Source: Corynebacterium urealyticum DSM 7109
GTDB taxonomy: Bacteria; Actinomycetota; Actinomycetes; Mycobacteriales; Mycobacteriaceae
Direction: 5' to 3'
Length of the DNA: 64,000 nucleotides
Assembly (NCBI RefSeq): GCF_000069945.1
Contig: NC_010545.1
Coordinates: 1,488,001-1,552,000, forward strand
The position numbers were made by a program, and so were the translations under genes. Below, piece by piece: positions 9,196 to 18,217 of this stretch (positions within the stretch are counted from its first letter, which is position 1; each line of letters begins with the position of its first letter). The notes under the pieces are model-generated. The model was given only the letters and a program-made list of their open reading frames with translations. It had not been told where the DNA came from and searched no databases.

Positions 9196-10311
9196 CTATG
9201 CACCCGCACCATTGGGGCTCACTGCGTGGCATAGCTGCTGCTGCGCATAGTCGAACAAGATTCTTTCCTGCTCAATGCGCAAGCATCCGCCTGCAGACCG
9301 CCCCCGGAGATAATCCAAAGCCAAGCGCTCCCCGTAACTCAACAGCTCAGGATCAAACCGGCTAGGTTGCGGTTCCTCCACCGCAAGATCAACATGATCC
9401 CGAACCGTATCCAGGTCCATGAGAACAGAACGCGCGTGAGGCACGTATCGCCTCACGAGTTCCAGGATGTAGAACCCATACGAATCCAGATCGCCCCAAT
9501 AAAGAACGTCTATCTCCCCTAACGATGGGATCTGCTGGACGATCCTGGCAGCGTTCAATCCACCACCGAAGATCGCCACTGTCGCAGGCAAGTCGGGCAA
9601 GGCAAGGAAACTCTGGTGATTTTCGACGATAAGAACCCGCTCCCCAGGCGTTTCACCCAGCTCAGCCACCGGGCACGCTAGATATCGCATCCCGCTAATA
9701 TCCAGCGCCGGGTCAAGGCTGCGGACCTCTACCAACTGGGGTTTAGACTTAAAATTCAATGGGCCGACTACCGCTTCAACGACCGCCCTATGCGCCTCGA
9801 ACCACTTGCTATCGACGCCAAAGATTGGCAGTTCGCGAATATAAAAGTCGCTGACCTCATGTTCGTGGACCCACCGGACAACAGCGATGAACTGTTCCAC
9901 GGTCACGTCGCCCCAGTCTTCCCATGAAGAAAGGTGCCTGATGAGTTCTGGGCGAACGCTTTCCCCCAACTCCATGCAGAAACGGCCCAAGACCGCCTGA
10001 AGACGTTGCCAATGATCGAGCTTGCCCGCCACGCGAGCCGCAGTATCCGCATCGGAGAGAACAACACGCCGGGGCAGCGAATACGTCCCCAAGTAGCTGA
10101 GCTTTTTATCCTCCCACTCAGCGGTAATTGAACTGCGGTTCCACTGTGCCACCCATGCTCGCACGGCAGCGCCGTTATCACGCTCTGCCGCCCGTCCAGT
10201 CGGCGGATCCAGGTTGATGGTCAGAGTCTTGAATTTCCCGGCCAGCCAGCTGCGATGGTTGCGCGAGTAAAAGACCGCAGCGCGTTGGCGCACCTGATCA
10301 GGAGTCTTCAT
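9196..10311 (-). CDS. jetD: Wadjet protein JetD, Toprim-domain nuclease subunit (MksG-like)
   Basis: Nuclease subunit of the Wadjet anti-plasmid system. The 371 residues combine an N-terminal DUF3322 region and a C-terminal Toprim (DUF2220) domain. Toprim residues are visible: the conserved glutamate in VLIVEN (Glu230) and the DxD motif in YWGDLDSYGF (Asp274, Asp276). Known Wadjet complexes cleave circular DNA through this subunit after loop extrusion by the SMC part. The ATG at 10311 overlaps the jetC stop by 14 bp, and it is the last gene of the jetABCD operon. Length matches the family and all visible catalytic positions are present, so it should be active. Confidence 0.93.
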   Translation of the reverse strand: MKTPDQVRQRAAVFYSRNHRSWLAGKFKTLTINLDPPTGRAAERDNGAAVRAWVAQWNRSSITAEWEDKKLSYLGTYSLPRRVVLSDADTAARVAGKLDHWQRLQAVLGRFCMELGESVRPELIRHLSSWEDWGDVTVEQFIAVVRWVHEHEVSDFYIRELPIFGVDSKWFEAHRAVVEAVVGPLNFKSKPQLVEVRSLDPALDISGMRYLACPVAELGETPGERVLIVENHQSFLALPDLPATVAIFGGGLNAARIVQQIPSLGEIDVLYWGDLDSYGFYILELVRRYVPHARSVLMDLDTVRDHVDLAVEEPQPSRFDPELLSYGERLALDYLRGRSAGGCLRIEQERILFDYAQQQLCHAVSPNGAGA

Positions 10312-13300
10312 CCTGCACCTCCTCGATCGTCAAAGAACTCGTTCGCGATCGCTTCCGGTCTGGGCATTCCACCATCAGCACACCCCCGATATAGTCCTGC
10401 ACGGTCTGCAGCAGCTTCTCGGGCGTGGCCAGAATCATGTGAAAACCAAAGCGGCGGAAGGCCTCCATCGCAGCCCGGGTGAACTCCGTATCCGCACGGT
10501 CAAAAGCCTCATCCAGAACAATGGTGCCGAATCGCGGGTAAATATCCTCCCCCACCCGGACAATGGATTTCTTTTCTTGCGCGGCCGGCAGGCCCATCCC
10601 AGTCAGCCGGTAACGCAAGGCAGCAGCCAAGCAGAAGGAGGACAGCTTTTGGGCTTGGCCACCTGAAAGACCTTCCGATGAGTCATAGACCGCACCACGC
10701 GCTCCGTCCTCGCTATATTCCACGCCCAGGAACTTCACGTGTTGCCTCGTGTCCAGGCGCAGCTGGCGATCACGAGTTGATGTACCGTCCGAGACCGTCA
10801 CTGCGTCGATCACCGCCTGCAGTTTATGGAATCGCTGCTCACTCTCCTCCTGATCAGCATCATTGATAATCCCAGCCAACGCAGAATCCAGCAGCTCAAC
10901 GAAATCGCGGGCGATCGCAGGCTGTGCTTCCCGCACCTCGATCGTCAGGTAAGCACCCGGATAGAATTCGACCTCAGCGAGCGAATCATTAATCATCTGG
11001 ATCGAGCTGCGCGTCTTTGCTGCCGCATCACGGATCAGCCGCCGCAGGCGCCCAAGATGCTTGTGGGTTTCGTCTTGCAGCATGTCCCGGAAACGCTGTT
11101 CGAAACGTGGCAAATCGTCTGCCTCAAGCCTGCCCAGTTCCTGGAGAAAGTCCTGCTCCCATTCCATGTCCGCCTTGAGGTCGCCCGCTCGATCCGGCCA
11201 GCGCACCAAGTAGAGGTTCATCGCGTTCACCAAGTCGCCACCATGTTTGGTGAACCGAGCATTGAGCTCTGCAAGTTGATCCTCAATACCGCGAACGAGC
11301 TGGTTGCTGAGCGCATCGATGTTATCGGACCGGATGGTGCGATCGATAGCCTTGCAACGTTCTGTCAGACGAGCTGCAACGTCCTCGGAGACGGTCTTCC
11401 CACCTCGGCGATTCCGAACCCTCTCAAGCGTTTCCTCTGCCTGCTCCAGGCGAATTTTGAAGCCGCTGAGCTGATTACGCAGCGCCATGACCTGCTCCTC
11501 AACTTTGTCGAGAGCAGATTCGACACTCTTCAACTTCGCCTTCAGCTGAGCCAGCTCGGCGTTCCCATCAGTGAGTTCATCCACGTCGCTCTGGGCTTCC
11601 GCAAGCTCCTGGGCCACCGATGACACGTCGATATCCTGAAAACGCTCCGTCTCCAATAGCCGCTCGATCGTAGCTATTTGGGCACGCCGTTTCTCCTGGC
11701 CAGCCGCGATGGTCTTGCGTTGACGTTCAGCGTCTTCAAGTTTCGCCACAGTGGAGCGCACCGATGCTTGGAGAGCATCAATCTTGTCAGCGAGGTTGCC
11801 CCACAGCACCCAGTTCGAACGGTCATCGATTCGGCGGCGATCATCCTTGATGTGGTCATTGCGGTTATGCTTCACCTGCCCCTTTGCAGTCACCGCCCGC
11901 CGGGCGGCACGAAACTCTTCCATAGAGTCACAGCACAGGTAATCGAAATTCTTAGAAAGTTGAGTCTGGATCCAGTCGTGATACCGCCCGGGTTTCACGT
12001 TGATTTTTAGGCCCAGCGAGTTCGGCACAAAACGCGATGGGCGCTGTTCTTCCAGATCCTGCGTGAACCGGGTGTAGCTCACCTTCGCACCAAGGTAGGT
12101 CCCATCAATAGCCGAAGAAACCTGGTCATAATGTTCATCTGGAACGAGGATCCGCCGAGCAAAACCACCCATCACCCGTTCTGCGGTTCCCTGCCAGTGG
12201 CCTTCACCAGGCCTCATGCTCACGAGGTCAGCGATGAATGGAAGATCAGATTCTCGCACCCCAGACCGCTCCGCAATCAAGGCTCTCGCCCGGAGCAGCC
12301 GGTTATCCATGGCCGATTCGTATTTACGCAACGCTTCAAGCTCCGCGATGCGCTCTTTCTTGTTCTCGCCCAGCTCGTGAACTCGCACATGTGCTTGGGC
12401 TAGCTTTCCGTCTTCCGTTTCACATGCAGCGCTCAACCGCTTCCGCTCTTCACTCAACTGAAGAACGAGGTTGGTGAATTCCTCCGCGCTCCCGGGCTTT
12501 GTAGCCCCAATGGCCTTGAGCCGGGAGTTGAATGCCTTTTCCTCTTTGGTCACTCGCTCCAGCCGGTCTTGCAGGCGGTCTCGCCGAGCCTGTGCAGAAA
12601 CCAAGGCCGAATCCTGTGCACCATGAATCAACGTGCGCAGCTGATCTACTTGCGCCCGGTGCATGTCCCGCTCCCCGGTGGCTTCTTCGATCGTCGCGCT
12701 GACTGCTTTGATCTCGGAGATCCGCTGATCCCGCTCCTGTTCGGCAAAACGCTGCCGCCACTCGTCGACGAATGTTTCGACACCGTCCCGGTCTTCTTTC
12801 ACCCTGGTCAGGCTGTCTTCGACCTCTGCGCGCTTCTCTGCCGCCACGCGTACCGGTACCAGTTGCTCGATTTGCTTACGAGTTTTCACCACCGACTCAT
12901 ACGCCGTACGTAGGTCTGTGAAGTTCTCCGCTGCTTGCTCCGCGATCTCGAAGGTCTCTGGTTCGGGCAGCATGAAAGTGCGCATCAAGTGGTTAAGATC
13001 GCCGAGTGTTTTGGCTGATTGCGTTCGGTTCAGCAGGTCCAAAGCGCCGGCATCCGCGATCCCCACTGCTCGGCGCAGTGCCAAGCTGAACTTCGGGTGA
13101 TTTCGACTAACATGCAGAGCATCACCGTACGTCTTCTTCGCCTCGGTAACCGGCAGGTTCTTCTGCGCCAGATCCTCAAACTCCGTCAGGTCGGCGTCCC
13201 GAGGAAGCAAAATATAGAGGTCTGTGATCTCCTGACGCGAGTAAGCATTTGCGGGCAAAAACATCAACCGGCACGCTGTTACAGTCTCCCCCGCCCCGTC

Positions 13301-13648
13301 GCTGTAGCGTAGAGCGACGCCCGTCCACGTCGCACCTGTTCGGAGATAGGACTGCGTAAGTTCGTCTGCCTCGATCGAATGCTCGCGGCGCCAGGCGCCG
13401 CGGCAGTAGGTAACCAAGTTACGACCCGAGTGCGCTTGGTTATCCGCTGCAGCGTTGAAACGAATCTTGCCGGGTGGAACAAGAATCGTCGAAATCGCAT
13501 CAATTAGCGTCGATTTACCGGAACCTGAAGGGCCCGTAATGAGGAAGCCTTCCCGTGGCACCTCGACACAGTGGAGGTTGTCGAATGTTCCCCAGTTATA
13601 AACCTGGATTTGGGAAAGCCGGAATTGGCCAGGCAGAGTCGTCGTCAT
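10298..13648 (-). CDS. jetC: Wadjet protein JetC, SMC-like ATPase (MksB-like)
   Basis: ATP-driven DNA loop-extruding motor of Wadjet, structurally an SMC/MukB relative. The ATG at 13648 overlaps the jetB stop as ATGA and gives 1116 residues; the frame extends upstream, but only inside jetB. Walker A GPSGSGKST lies at residues 39-47, two long coiled-coil blocks flank a hinge-like region around the middle, and the C-terminal head carries the signature LSGGQAQK and Walker B GTIVLDEAFDRAD. All ATPase elements needed for head engagement are present. It works with the kleisin JetA and KITE protein JetB encoded just upstream. Confidence 0.95.
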   Translation of the reverse strand: MTTTLPGQFRLSQIQVYNWGTFDNLHCVEVPREGFLITGPSGSGKSTLIDAISTILVPPGKIRFNAAADNQAHSGRNLVTYCRGAWRREHSIEADELTQSYLRTGATWTGVALRYSDGAGETVTACRLMFLPANAYSRQEITDLYILLPRDADLTEFEDLAQKNLPVTEAKKTYGDALHVSRNHPKFSLALRRAVGIADAGALDLLNRTQSAKTLGDLNHLMRTFMLPEPETFEIAEQAAENFTDLRTAYESVVKTRKQIEQLVPVRVAAEKRAEVEDSLTRVKEDRDGVETFVDEWRQRFAEQERDQRISEIKAVSATIEEATGERDMHRAQVDQLRTLIHGAQDSALVSAQARRDRLQDRLERVTKEEKAFNSRLKAIGATKPGSAEEFTNLVLQLSEERKRLSAACETEDGKLAQAHVRVHELGENKKERIAELEALRKYESAMDNRLLRARALIAERSGVRESDLPFIADLVSMRPGEGHWQGTAERVMGGFARRILVPDEHYDQVSSAIDGTYLGAKVSYTRFTQDLEEQRPSRFVPNSLGLKINVKPGRYHDWIQTQLSKNFDYLCCDSMEEFRAARRAVTAKGQVKHNRNDHIKDDRRRIDDRSNWVLWGNLADKIDALQASVRSTVAKLEDAERQRKTIAAGQEKRRAQIATIERLLETERFQDIDVSSVAQELAEAQSDVDELTDGNAELAQLKAKLKSVESALDKVEEQVMALRNQLSGFKIRLEQAEETLERVRNRRGGKTVSEDVAARLTERCKAIDRTIRSDNIDALSNQLVRGIEDQLAELNARFTKHGGDLVNAMNLYLVRWPDRAGDLKADMEWEQDFLQELGRLEADDLPRFEQRFRDMLQDETHKHLGRLRRLIRDAAAKTRSSIQMINDSLAEVEFYPGAYLTIEVREAQPAIARDFVELLDSALAGIINDADQEESEQRFHKLQAVIDAVTVSDGTSTRDRQLRLDTRQHVKFLGVEYSEDGARGAVYDSSEGLSGGQAQKLSSFCLAAALRYRLTGMGLPAAQEKKSIVRVGEDIYPRFGTIVLDEAFDRADTEFTRAAMEAFRRFGFHMILATPEKLLQTVQDYIGGVLMVECPDRKRSRTSSLTIEEVQDEDS

Positions 13649-14232
13649 TCTTCTTCCTCCAGGAGAGCACGGAAAGTCTCGGTGACAGCAGCGATTTCTT
13701 CGCTGGAAAAGATGATGCGCAGCACTGGGGATACCTCGAAACGCCCCTCGGTCGGGGTGCTGGCGATAATCGAGTAGTTCTTCAGCTTGTTCCACGCTGC
13801 AGTAAAACGCTTACGCTGCGTGGACTTATCTGTGCCGGCGTGCCCTTGATACGGCAGGGTCGCCTCAAAAACCTCGCCCTCATCCACGATGGTTCGCTCG
13901 TTGGGGCTCGTCGTCACCAGTTCACGGCGCAGGTGGAGGATCACCACCGTGTCCATGAAAGTCAATGACTGTTTACGCAGCAACGCACGCTTTTCAGGGA
14001 CATCCGCTTCCCACGCCTTTGTGTAGGCAACCCCCGCGTTCTCATCGAGGATGAGGGTGAGGAAGAGGTTATCCAGCTGTTGGGCAAGGATCTCCCGTGA
14101 GTTGGATATCGCAGTGAAGACCTCCGGCGATTTCACGCTCGACACGTATGGGCCACGGATGAGTTCCGCCAGGGCACGACGCTGCAAACCTGTCAGGGTT
14201 CCGGTATCGCCTTCATACAGTTTATTTTCCAT
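13645..14232 (-). CDS. jetB: Wadjet protein JetB, KITE subunit (DUF4194, MksE-like)
   Basis: Small accessory subunit that dimerises and bridges the kleisin JetA and the SMC motor JetC. At 195 aa it has DUF4194 features: a winged-helix-like fold with conserved phrases such as LQRRALAELIRGPYVS near the N-terminus, LDENAGVAYT in the centre and a final WNKLKNYSII segment. Its ATG follows the jetA stop codon directly (TAG-ATG), and its TGA overlaps the jetC start by 4 bp, which is strong evidence for coupled, stoichiometric expression. Confidence 0.93.
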   Translation of the reverse strand: MENKLYEGDTGTLTGLQRRALAELIRGPYVSSVKSPEVFTAISNSREILAQQLDNLFLTLILDENAGVAYTKAWEADVPEKRALLRKQSLTFMDTVVILHLRRELVTTSPNERTIVDEGEVFEATLPYQGHAGTDKSTQRKRFTAAWNKLKNYSIIASTPTEGRFEVSPVLRIIFSSEEIAAVTETFRALLEEEE

Positions 14233-15705
14233 CTAAATGCGCCCAACCTTCCTCCGAAATTCGAAACGTTCATACCGTGCTTGGTACCTTTTCCCGCTTG
14301 GTCTCTCCCACTGCAGGATTTCCGTACCGTCGGACCTTTCACCGTGATCATGTGCAAGTTTGATGAGCCCCACCACACTCGCTAGCCCCTGGGTAGCAGG
14401 ATGTTCTTCCAAAACTTCCCGAATCGATGCTTGCCCCTTACTGCCGACCACATCGTTGATTGCGACGCGCAGTTCCTGCCAGTCAATTTCTGATTCCCGG
14501 ATGCGCTGACGCATCTGTTCGAAATCGATCTCGCCCGACTCGTTGACTTCCATCGAGCGCTCAATGCGGTATTCCTTAGGATTGTGTAGTTCCCAGCTGG
14601 ACAGCGACGTCGGTTGCCGCGTCGTCAGCTCAAGCTCGTAGCCGACCTTCTCGTAGGGCGCGATCCCTCGTTTTGCGAGCTCGAGTGCTTGCTGCTGCGC
14701 CTGATTGATTGCCCGCGTGAGCGCCTGCTGCGATTCTGCTTCTCGGGACTGCACGAAACGCCTGAGCGACCGAGATAGGCCCGTGAGCGAGGTATGTACC
14801 TGCCCCGAGGAGGAATCCAGCATGTCAACTAATTGAGCGATCTCAATCCGCTCTTCCGGGCCTAGCTGCTCCATGAAGTCCCGAGATTGCACGGCATCCA
14901 TCACGGCATCGAGCTGCTTTGATTGCTCCGGGTCAAGGAAAAGCTCATAGAAGGAGTTGAAGGCTCGCCCTGCCTCCGACTCTGCGATCAGATCAACACC
15001 GCGGAAGACATTGTCCAGCACCTCACCAGCGTTGAGTTGCCCTTCGACGAGCGATTCTCGAAGTTCGTGATCGACATTTTCAACCTCCTCTCGAACGCGG
15101 GAGAAGTCGGTGGGCAAATCCCTAGCCAGGGCGAGGATTTCCCGCGCCCTCTCCACTGCCTCCTCGTCGGAAATCACGCCGACACCGTTGATGCGGATGT
15201 TGTCGATACGAGCTTGGATCTGATCCCGCTGGGCCTCCAGTCGGCTAATCGCCCTCGCCTCGTCGGGGTCTGTTTCAGCTGCGAGATCCTGAAGATTATT
15301 GAATAGGGTGCCGAGACGGGATTTGGTCACCACCCGCTGAGGACTGATCAACTGCTGCACATAATCGATGGCAACGTGAGCGTCCGTAGTGAGCTCGTAA
15401 AACTCCTCCCTCGAGCCCTGTGGACTGCGCCTCGTGAGGTATCCGAGCTTCACCCAGTCGTTGATATAAGCCACTGCCGACTTGGGCAGTTCCAAATTGG
15501 TTTGTTCCCGAATATCGATCAGCAACGATTCCACTGAGAGAGTGAGATCGGATCCGGCGATCTGGCGATTACTTCCTTCGAAGACAGCACTTAAGACAGA
15601 AAGAACAGCTGGGGCGTTATGGGCACGAAGCATCGCCCAAGCAGGCACCGAGTCCGCAAGGCGGATCATCGCCAACGCATCTGCCACCGCGGTTGTCCGA
15701 TTCAT
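14233..15705 (-). CDS. jetA: Wadjet protein JetA, kleisin-like subunit (DUF3375, MksF-like)
   Basis: First gene of the Wadjet operon. The 490-residue protein matches DUF3375: an N-terminal winged-helix region (LVFEGSN-type start, then SRLGTLFNNLQDLA), a long helical middle with EAQRDQIQARIDNI, and a C-terminal domain with the conserved phrase ELELTTRQPTSL. In Wadjet it acts as kleisin, closing the SMC ring and recruiting JetB. The ATG at 15705 sits 6 nt after a TAGATT -10-like hexamer, so the mRNA is probably leaderless. With jetB, jetC and jetD intact, the system is complete (type I arrangement). Confidence 0.93.
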   Translation of the reverse strand: MNRTTAVADALAMIRLADSVPAWAMLRAHNAPAVLSVLSAVFEGSNRQIAGSDLTLSVESLLIDIREQTNLELPKSAVAYINDWVKLGYLTRRSPQGSREEFYELTTDAHVAIDYVQQLISPQRVVTKSRLGTLFNNLQDLAAETDPDEARAISRLEAQRDQIQARIDNIRINGVGVISDEEAVERAREILALARDLPTDFSRVREEVENVDHELRESLVEGQLNAGEVLDNVFRGVDLIAESEAGRAFNSFYELFLDPEQSKQLDAVMDAVQSRDFMEQLGPEERIEIAQLVDMLDSSSGQVHTSLTGLSRSLRRFVQSREAESQQALTRAINQAQQQALELAKRGIAPYEKVGYELELTTRQPTSLSSWELHNPKEYRIERSMEVNESGEIDFEQMRQRIRESEIDWQELRVAINDVVGSKGQASIREVLEEHPATQGLASVVGLIKLAHDHGERSDGTEILQWERPSGKRYQARYERFEFRRKVGRI

Positions 15706-16006
15706 GTGCTCAATCTAACAACCGCTGCAGACGAGGATCCGGAAATATCGAACATTTCGCCGCCAATGGAAGCGTTCGATCCTCCTCTACCCGACTGCAA
15801 GGTGGTCCTGCCCTGCAAGAAAAATCTAGCGAAGTGCACTGGTTAGCCCACTCCTCCCCTGCTCCCCGCCGCCACAACTTGGGCTAGCCTCGGGGCAACC
15901 AACCCCGCTCCCGGCGCGTGTGCCCAGCCGCATCGCAGGCCAGCTCGCCACACGGCAACGCCACAGGCCCCCGGAGCGAGGGCACATAAGAGAAAGGAAC
16001 GCACCC
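15706..16006. other. Divergent intergenic region between jetA and the CMD-family gene
   Basis: About 300 bp holding the predicted jetA promoter at one end and the AAAGGA ribosome site of the plus-strand gene at the other. I see no gene or repeat in the centre. Confidence 0.5.
15712..15717 (-). promoter_or_regulatory. -10 hexamer of a predicted leaderless jetABCD promoter
   Basis: TAGATT on the minus strand lies 6 nt before the jetA ATG. Corynebacterial sigma-A -10 elements follow TANNNT and transcription starts about 6-8 nt downstream, which would place the start at or beside the ATG. No Shine-Dalgarno sequence lies between them, which agrees with a leaderless message. Confidence 0.5.
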
Positions 16007-16378
16007 ATGGAACTGAACCGCGACAAGGGCGAGGAGTTCGTCCGCGAGACCCAGACCCCAGAATCCGCCGCCGCATGGAAGAAGCAGCTCGACGAGTTCG
16101 CGCCCGGCGCGTCCGACTGGGTTGTCGAAGCCGTCTTCGGCGGAACCTACCAGCGCGAAGGAATCACCCTGCGCGACCGCCAGATGCTGAACATGGCGGC
16201 CCTAGCCGCGATGGGTGGTGTGGAGCCACAGCTGACCGGCCACATCAAGACCGCCGTGGACGTCGCGGGTATGAGCCCTGAGGAGGTCGCCGAATGCTTC
16301 GTGCACCTCATGCCCTACATCGGCGTGCCGAAGACCCTGGCCGCGATGCGCTGCATGAAGGCCGCTCTCGAAGACTAA
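16007..16378 (+). CDS. Carboxymuconolactone decarboxylase (CMD/AhpD-like) family protein
   Basis: A 123-residue protein of the CMD family, all-helical small proteins that act as gamma-carboxymuconolactone decarboxylases or as peroxiredoxin partners. The ATG at 16007 follows AAAGGA with suitable spacing; a longer frame upstream has no support. Family features are RDRQMLNMAALAAMG and GHIKTAVDVAGMSPEEV. There is no CxxC pair, so AhpD-type peroxidase activity is unlikely and a decarboxylase-like role fits better, but there are no other aromatic-degradation genes here. The MFS exporter follows 115 bp downstream on the same strand. Confidence 0.85.
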   Translation: MELNRDKGEEFVRETQTPESAAAWKKQLDEFAPGASDWVVEAVFGGTYQREGITLRDRQMLNMAALAAMGGVEPQLTGHIKTAVDVAGMSPEEVAECFVHLMPYIGVPKTLAAMRCMKAALED

Positions 16379-16493
16379 AGCCCCGCCCCTCACCCCACCC
16401 CGTGGAATAAGGGCACCCTAAGTAGCGTTATGCTCCTTGAGAAGGATGAACCACACACGTGACTAGGTGATTTTAAGGAGAGCGCACACCACG

Positions 16494-18155
16494 GTGGCTG
16501 AGAAGGACACGCACGCAGAAAGCACACGCCAGGACCCCCAACTGCAGGGCAGCCAGGAGCAGGGCAACCAGCAACAGGCCCCGGCAGCGGGCAACCCAGC
16601 ACAGGGCACCCAGCAAGGCACCCCGGATCAGGGCAAGCGGCAGGCCCAGGCAGAGGCCAAACCGCAACCCGGCGCCACGAAGGCCACGATCCACTCGCCG
16701 GGCACCTATCCCCCGGGCGAAGATCCGCGCCGCTGGAAGGTCCTCGGCGTGATCCTCACGACGATCTTCATGTCGCTGATCAGCGTGTCCATCATCAACG
16801 TGGCCCTGCCCTCCATCCAGCAGGGCCTGGGTGCGACCGAATCCGACATCCAGTGGGTCCTAGCCGGCTACACCCTGACCTTCGGCGTCGTCCTCGTCGC
16901 CGCGGGACGTGCCGGCGACCTACTCGGCCGCGGCGGTATCTACCTCATCGGCCTCGGCATCTACACGATCTCCGCCATCGCCGCGGGCTTCGCACCCACC
17001 GCGGAGGCCCTCAACGTCACCCGCTTCATCCAAGGCATCGGCGCCGGCCTGCTCAACCCACAAGGCGTGGGCATGATCCAGCAGTACTTCCGCGGCAAGG
17101 AACGCGGCCGGGCCTTCGGCTGGTTCGGCACCGTCGTGGGCGTGGCCGTGGCCATCGGCCCCACGCTGGGCGGCTTCCTCATCCGCCTCGGCGGACCCGA
17201 GCACGGCTGGCGCTGGACCTTCCTGGTCAACGTCCCCTTCGGCCTGCTGGCCTTCGCCCTCGCCCTCCTGTGGTTCCCCCGCCCCCTGCTGGGCCGCGTC
17301 AAGGACCCGGTCACCGGCCGCAATGTCGGCGTCGTCCGCGCCGTCCGCAGCCTCGACCCGATGGGCTCCCTACTGCTGGGGCTGACCGTCCTGGCCTTCC
17401 TCTACCCCTTCGTCGAACACAGCGGAAGCGCGCGCAACTACCTGCTGCTGCCCGTCGCCGCCCTCCTGCTTCTCGCCTGGCTGGCCTGGGAGCGCCACGT
17501 GAAAACCACCAAGCCCTTCGAGCCGATGGTGGATATGCAGATCTTCCGCTTCCCCAGCTTCCGGCTGGGCACCATGCTCGCGGGCGTGTACTTCATGGGC
17601 ATCACCAGCATTTGGGTGCTCGTGGCGCTCTTCTTCCAAAATGGCCTCGGCCACAGCGCACTGGTCGCCGGGTCCGTGGGTATCCCCGCGGCGATCAGCA
17701 GCTCCGTGTCGGCCAACTGGGCGGGCAAGCGAGTCGGCGATCGGGGCCGCACGGTCGTCATCCAGGGAATCACCGTGGCACTGACCGGCATTGCGCTGAC
17801 GATCCTCGCGCTCGTGCTGCACCACACCGCCGGGCTCTCCGAGTGGTGGATGGTGCTCACCCTCTTCCTCGTCGGCACCGGCCAGGGCGCGGTCATCGGC
17901 CCGAACCAGACGCTCACTCTCGCCGACGTCCCCCTCAACTACGCCGGCAGCTCCGGCGCCGTCCTCCAGACCGCCCAGCGCATCGGCACCGCGGTGGGGC
18001 TGGCGTTCATCACCGCGATCGTCTTCGCCAGTGCCCGCGCGATCAACTGGACGCTCGGCACCGCCATCGGCTTCGTGACCATCGGCGCGCTCATGGGGAT
18101 CGCCCTGCTCATCGCGCTCTACGACAACCGCACGCGCACCCGCCAGGCCGAGTAG
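16494..18155 (+). CDS. MFS drug-exporter-like transporter (DHA2, 14 helices)
   Basis: Predicted proton-coupled exporter of the EmrB/QacA (DHA2) branch of the major facilitator superfamily. GTG at 16494 is chosen because AAGGAG lies 13 nt upstream; an in-frame GTG at 16467 precedes that site. The first 75 or so residues are polar and Gln-rich (a low-complexity cytosolic tail), followed by about 14 hydrophobic helices. Motif A (AGRAGDLLGRGG) follows the second helix, and IQWVLAGYTL in helix 1-2 and GPTLGGFLI (motif C) in helix 5 are typical of drug antiporters. Substrate unknown. The AGGACGTC motif occurs just after the stop. Confidence 0.9.
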   Translation: MAEKDTHAESTRQDPQLQGSQEQGNQQQAPAAGNPAQGTQQGTPDQGKRQAQAEAKPQPGATKATIHSPGTYPPGEDPRRWKVLGVILTTIFMSLISVSIINVALPSIQQGLGATESDIQWVLAGYTLTFGVVLVAAGRAGDLLGRGGIYLIGLGIYTISAIAAGFAPTAEALNVTRFIQGIGAGLLNPQGVGMIQQYFRGKERGRAFGWFGTVVGVAVAIGPTLGGFLIRLGGPEHGWRWTFLVNVPFGLLAFALALLWFPRPLLGRVKDPVTGRNVGVVRAVRSLDPMGSLLLGLTVLAFLYPFVEHSGSARNYLLLPVAALLLLAWLAWERHVKTTKPFEPMVDMQIFRFPSFRLGTMLAGVYFMGITSIWVLVALFFQNGLGHSALVAGSVGIPAAISSSVSANWAGKRVGDRGRTVVIQGITVALTGIALTILALVLHHTAGLSEWWMVLTLFLVGTGQGAVIGPNQTLTLADVPLNYAGSSGAVLQTAQRIGTAVGLAFITAIVFASARAINWTLGTAIGFVTIGALMGIALLIALYDNRTRTRQAE

Positions 18156-18166
18156 CGCTTCTTTTT

Positions 18167-18217
18167 AGGACGTCCATCCCGCCGCGGTTGTTGTTGAGGA
18201 CGTCCAGGTAGGACGTC
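18167..18217. repeat. Three AGGACGTC motifs between convergent gene ends
   Basis: AGGACGTC occurs at 18167, 18197 and 18210 in the 60-bp gap between the MFS stop and the CoA-transferase stop. The same octamer sits close to other stop codons in this window (42662, the complement at 42791, and 50133). It contains the palindrome GACGTC. Function unknown. Confidence 0.6.
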
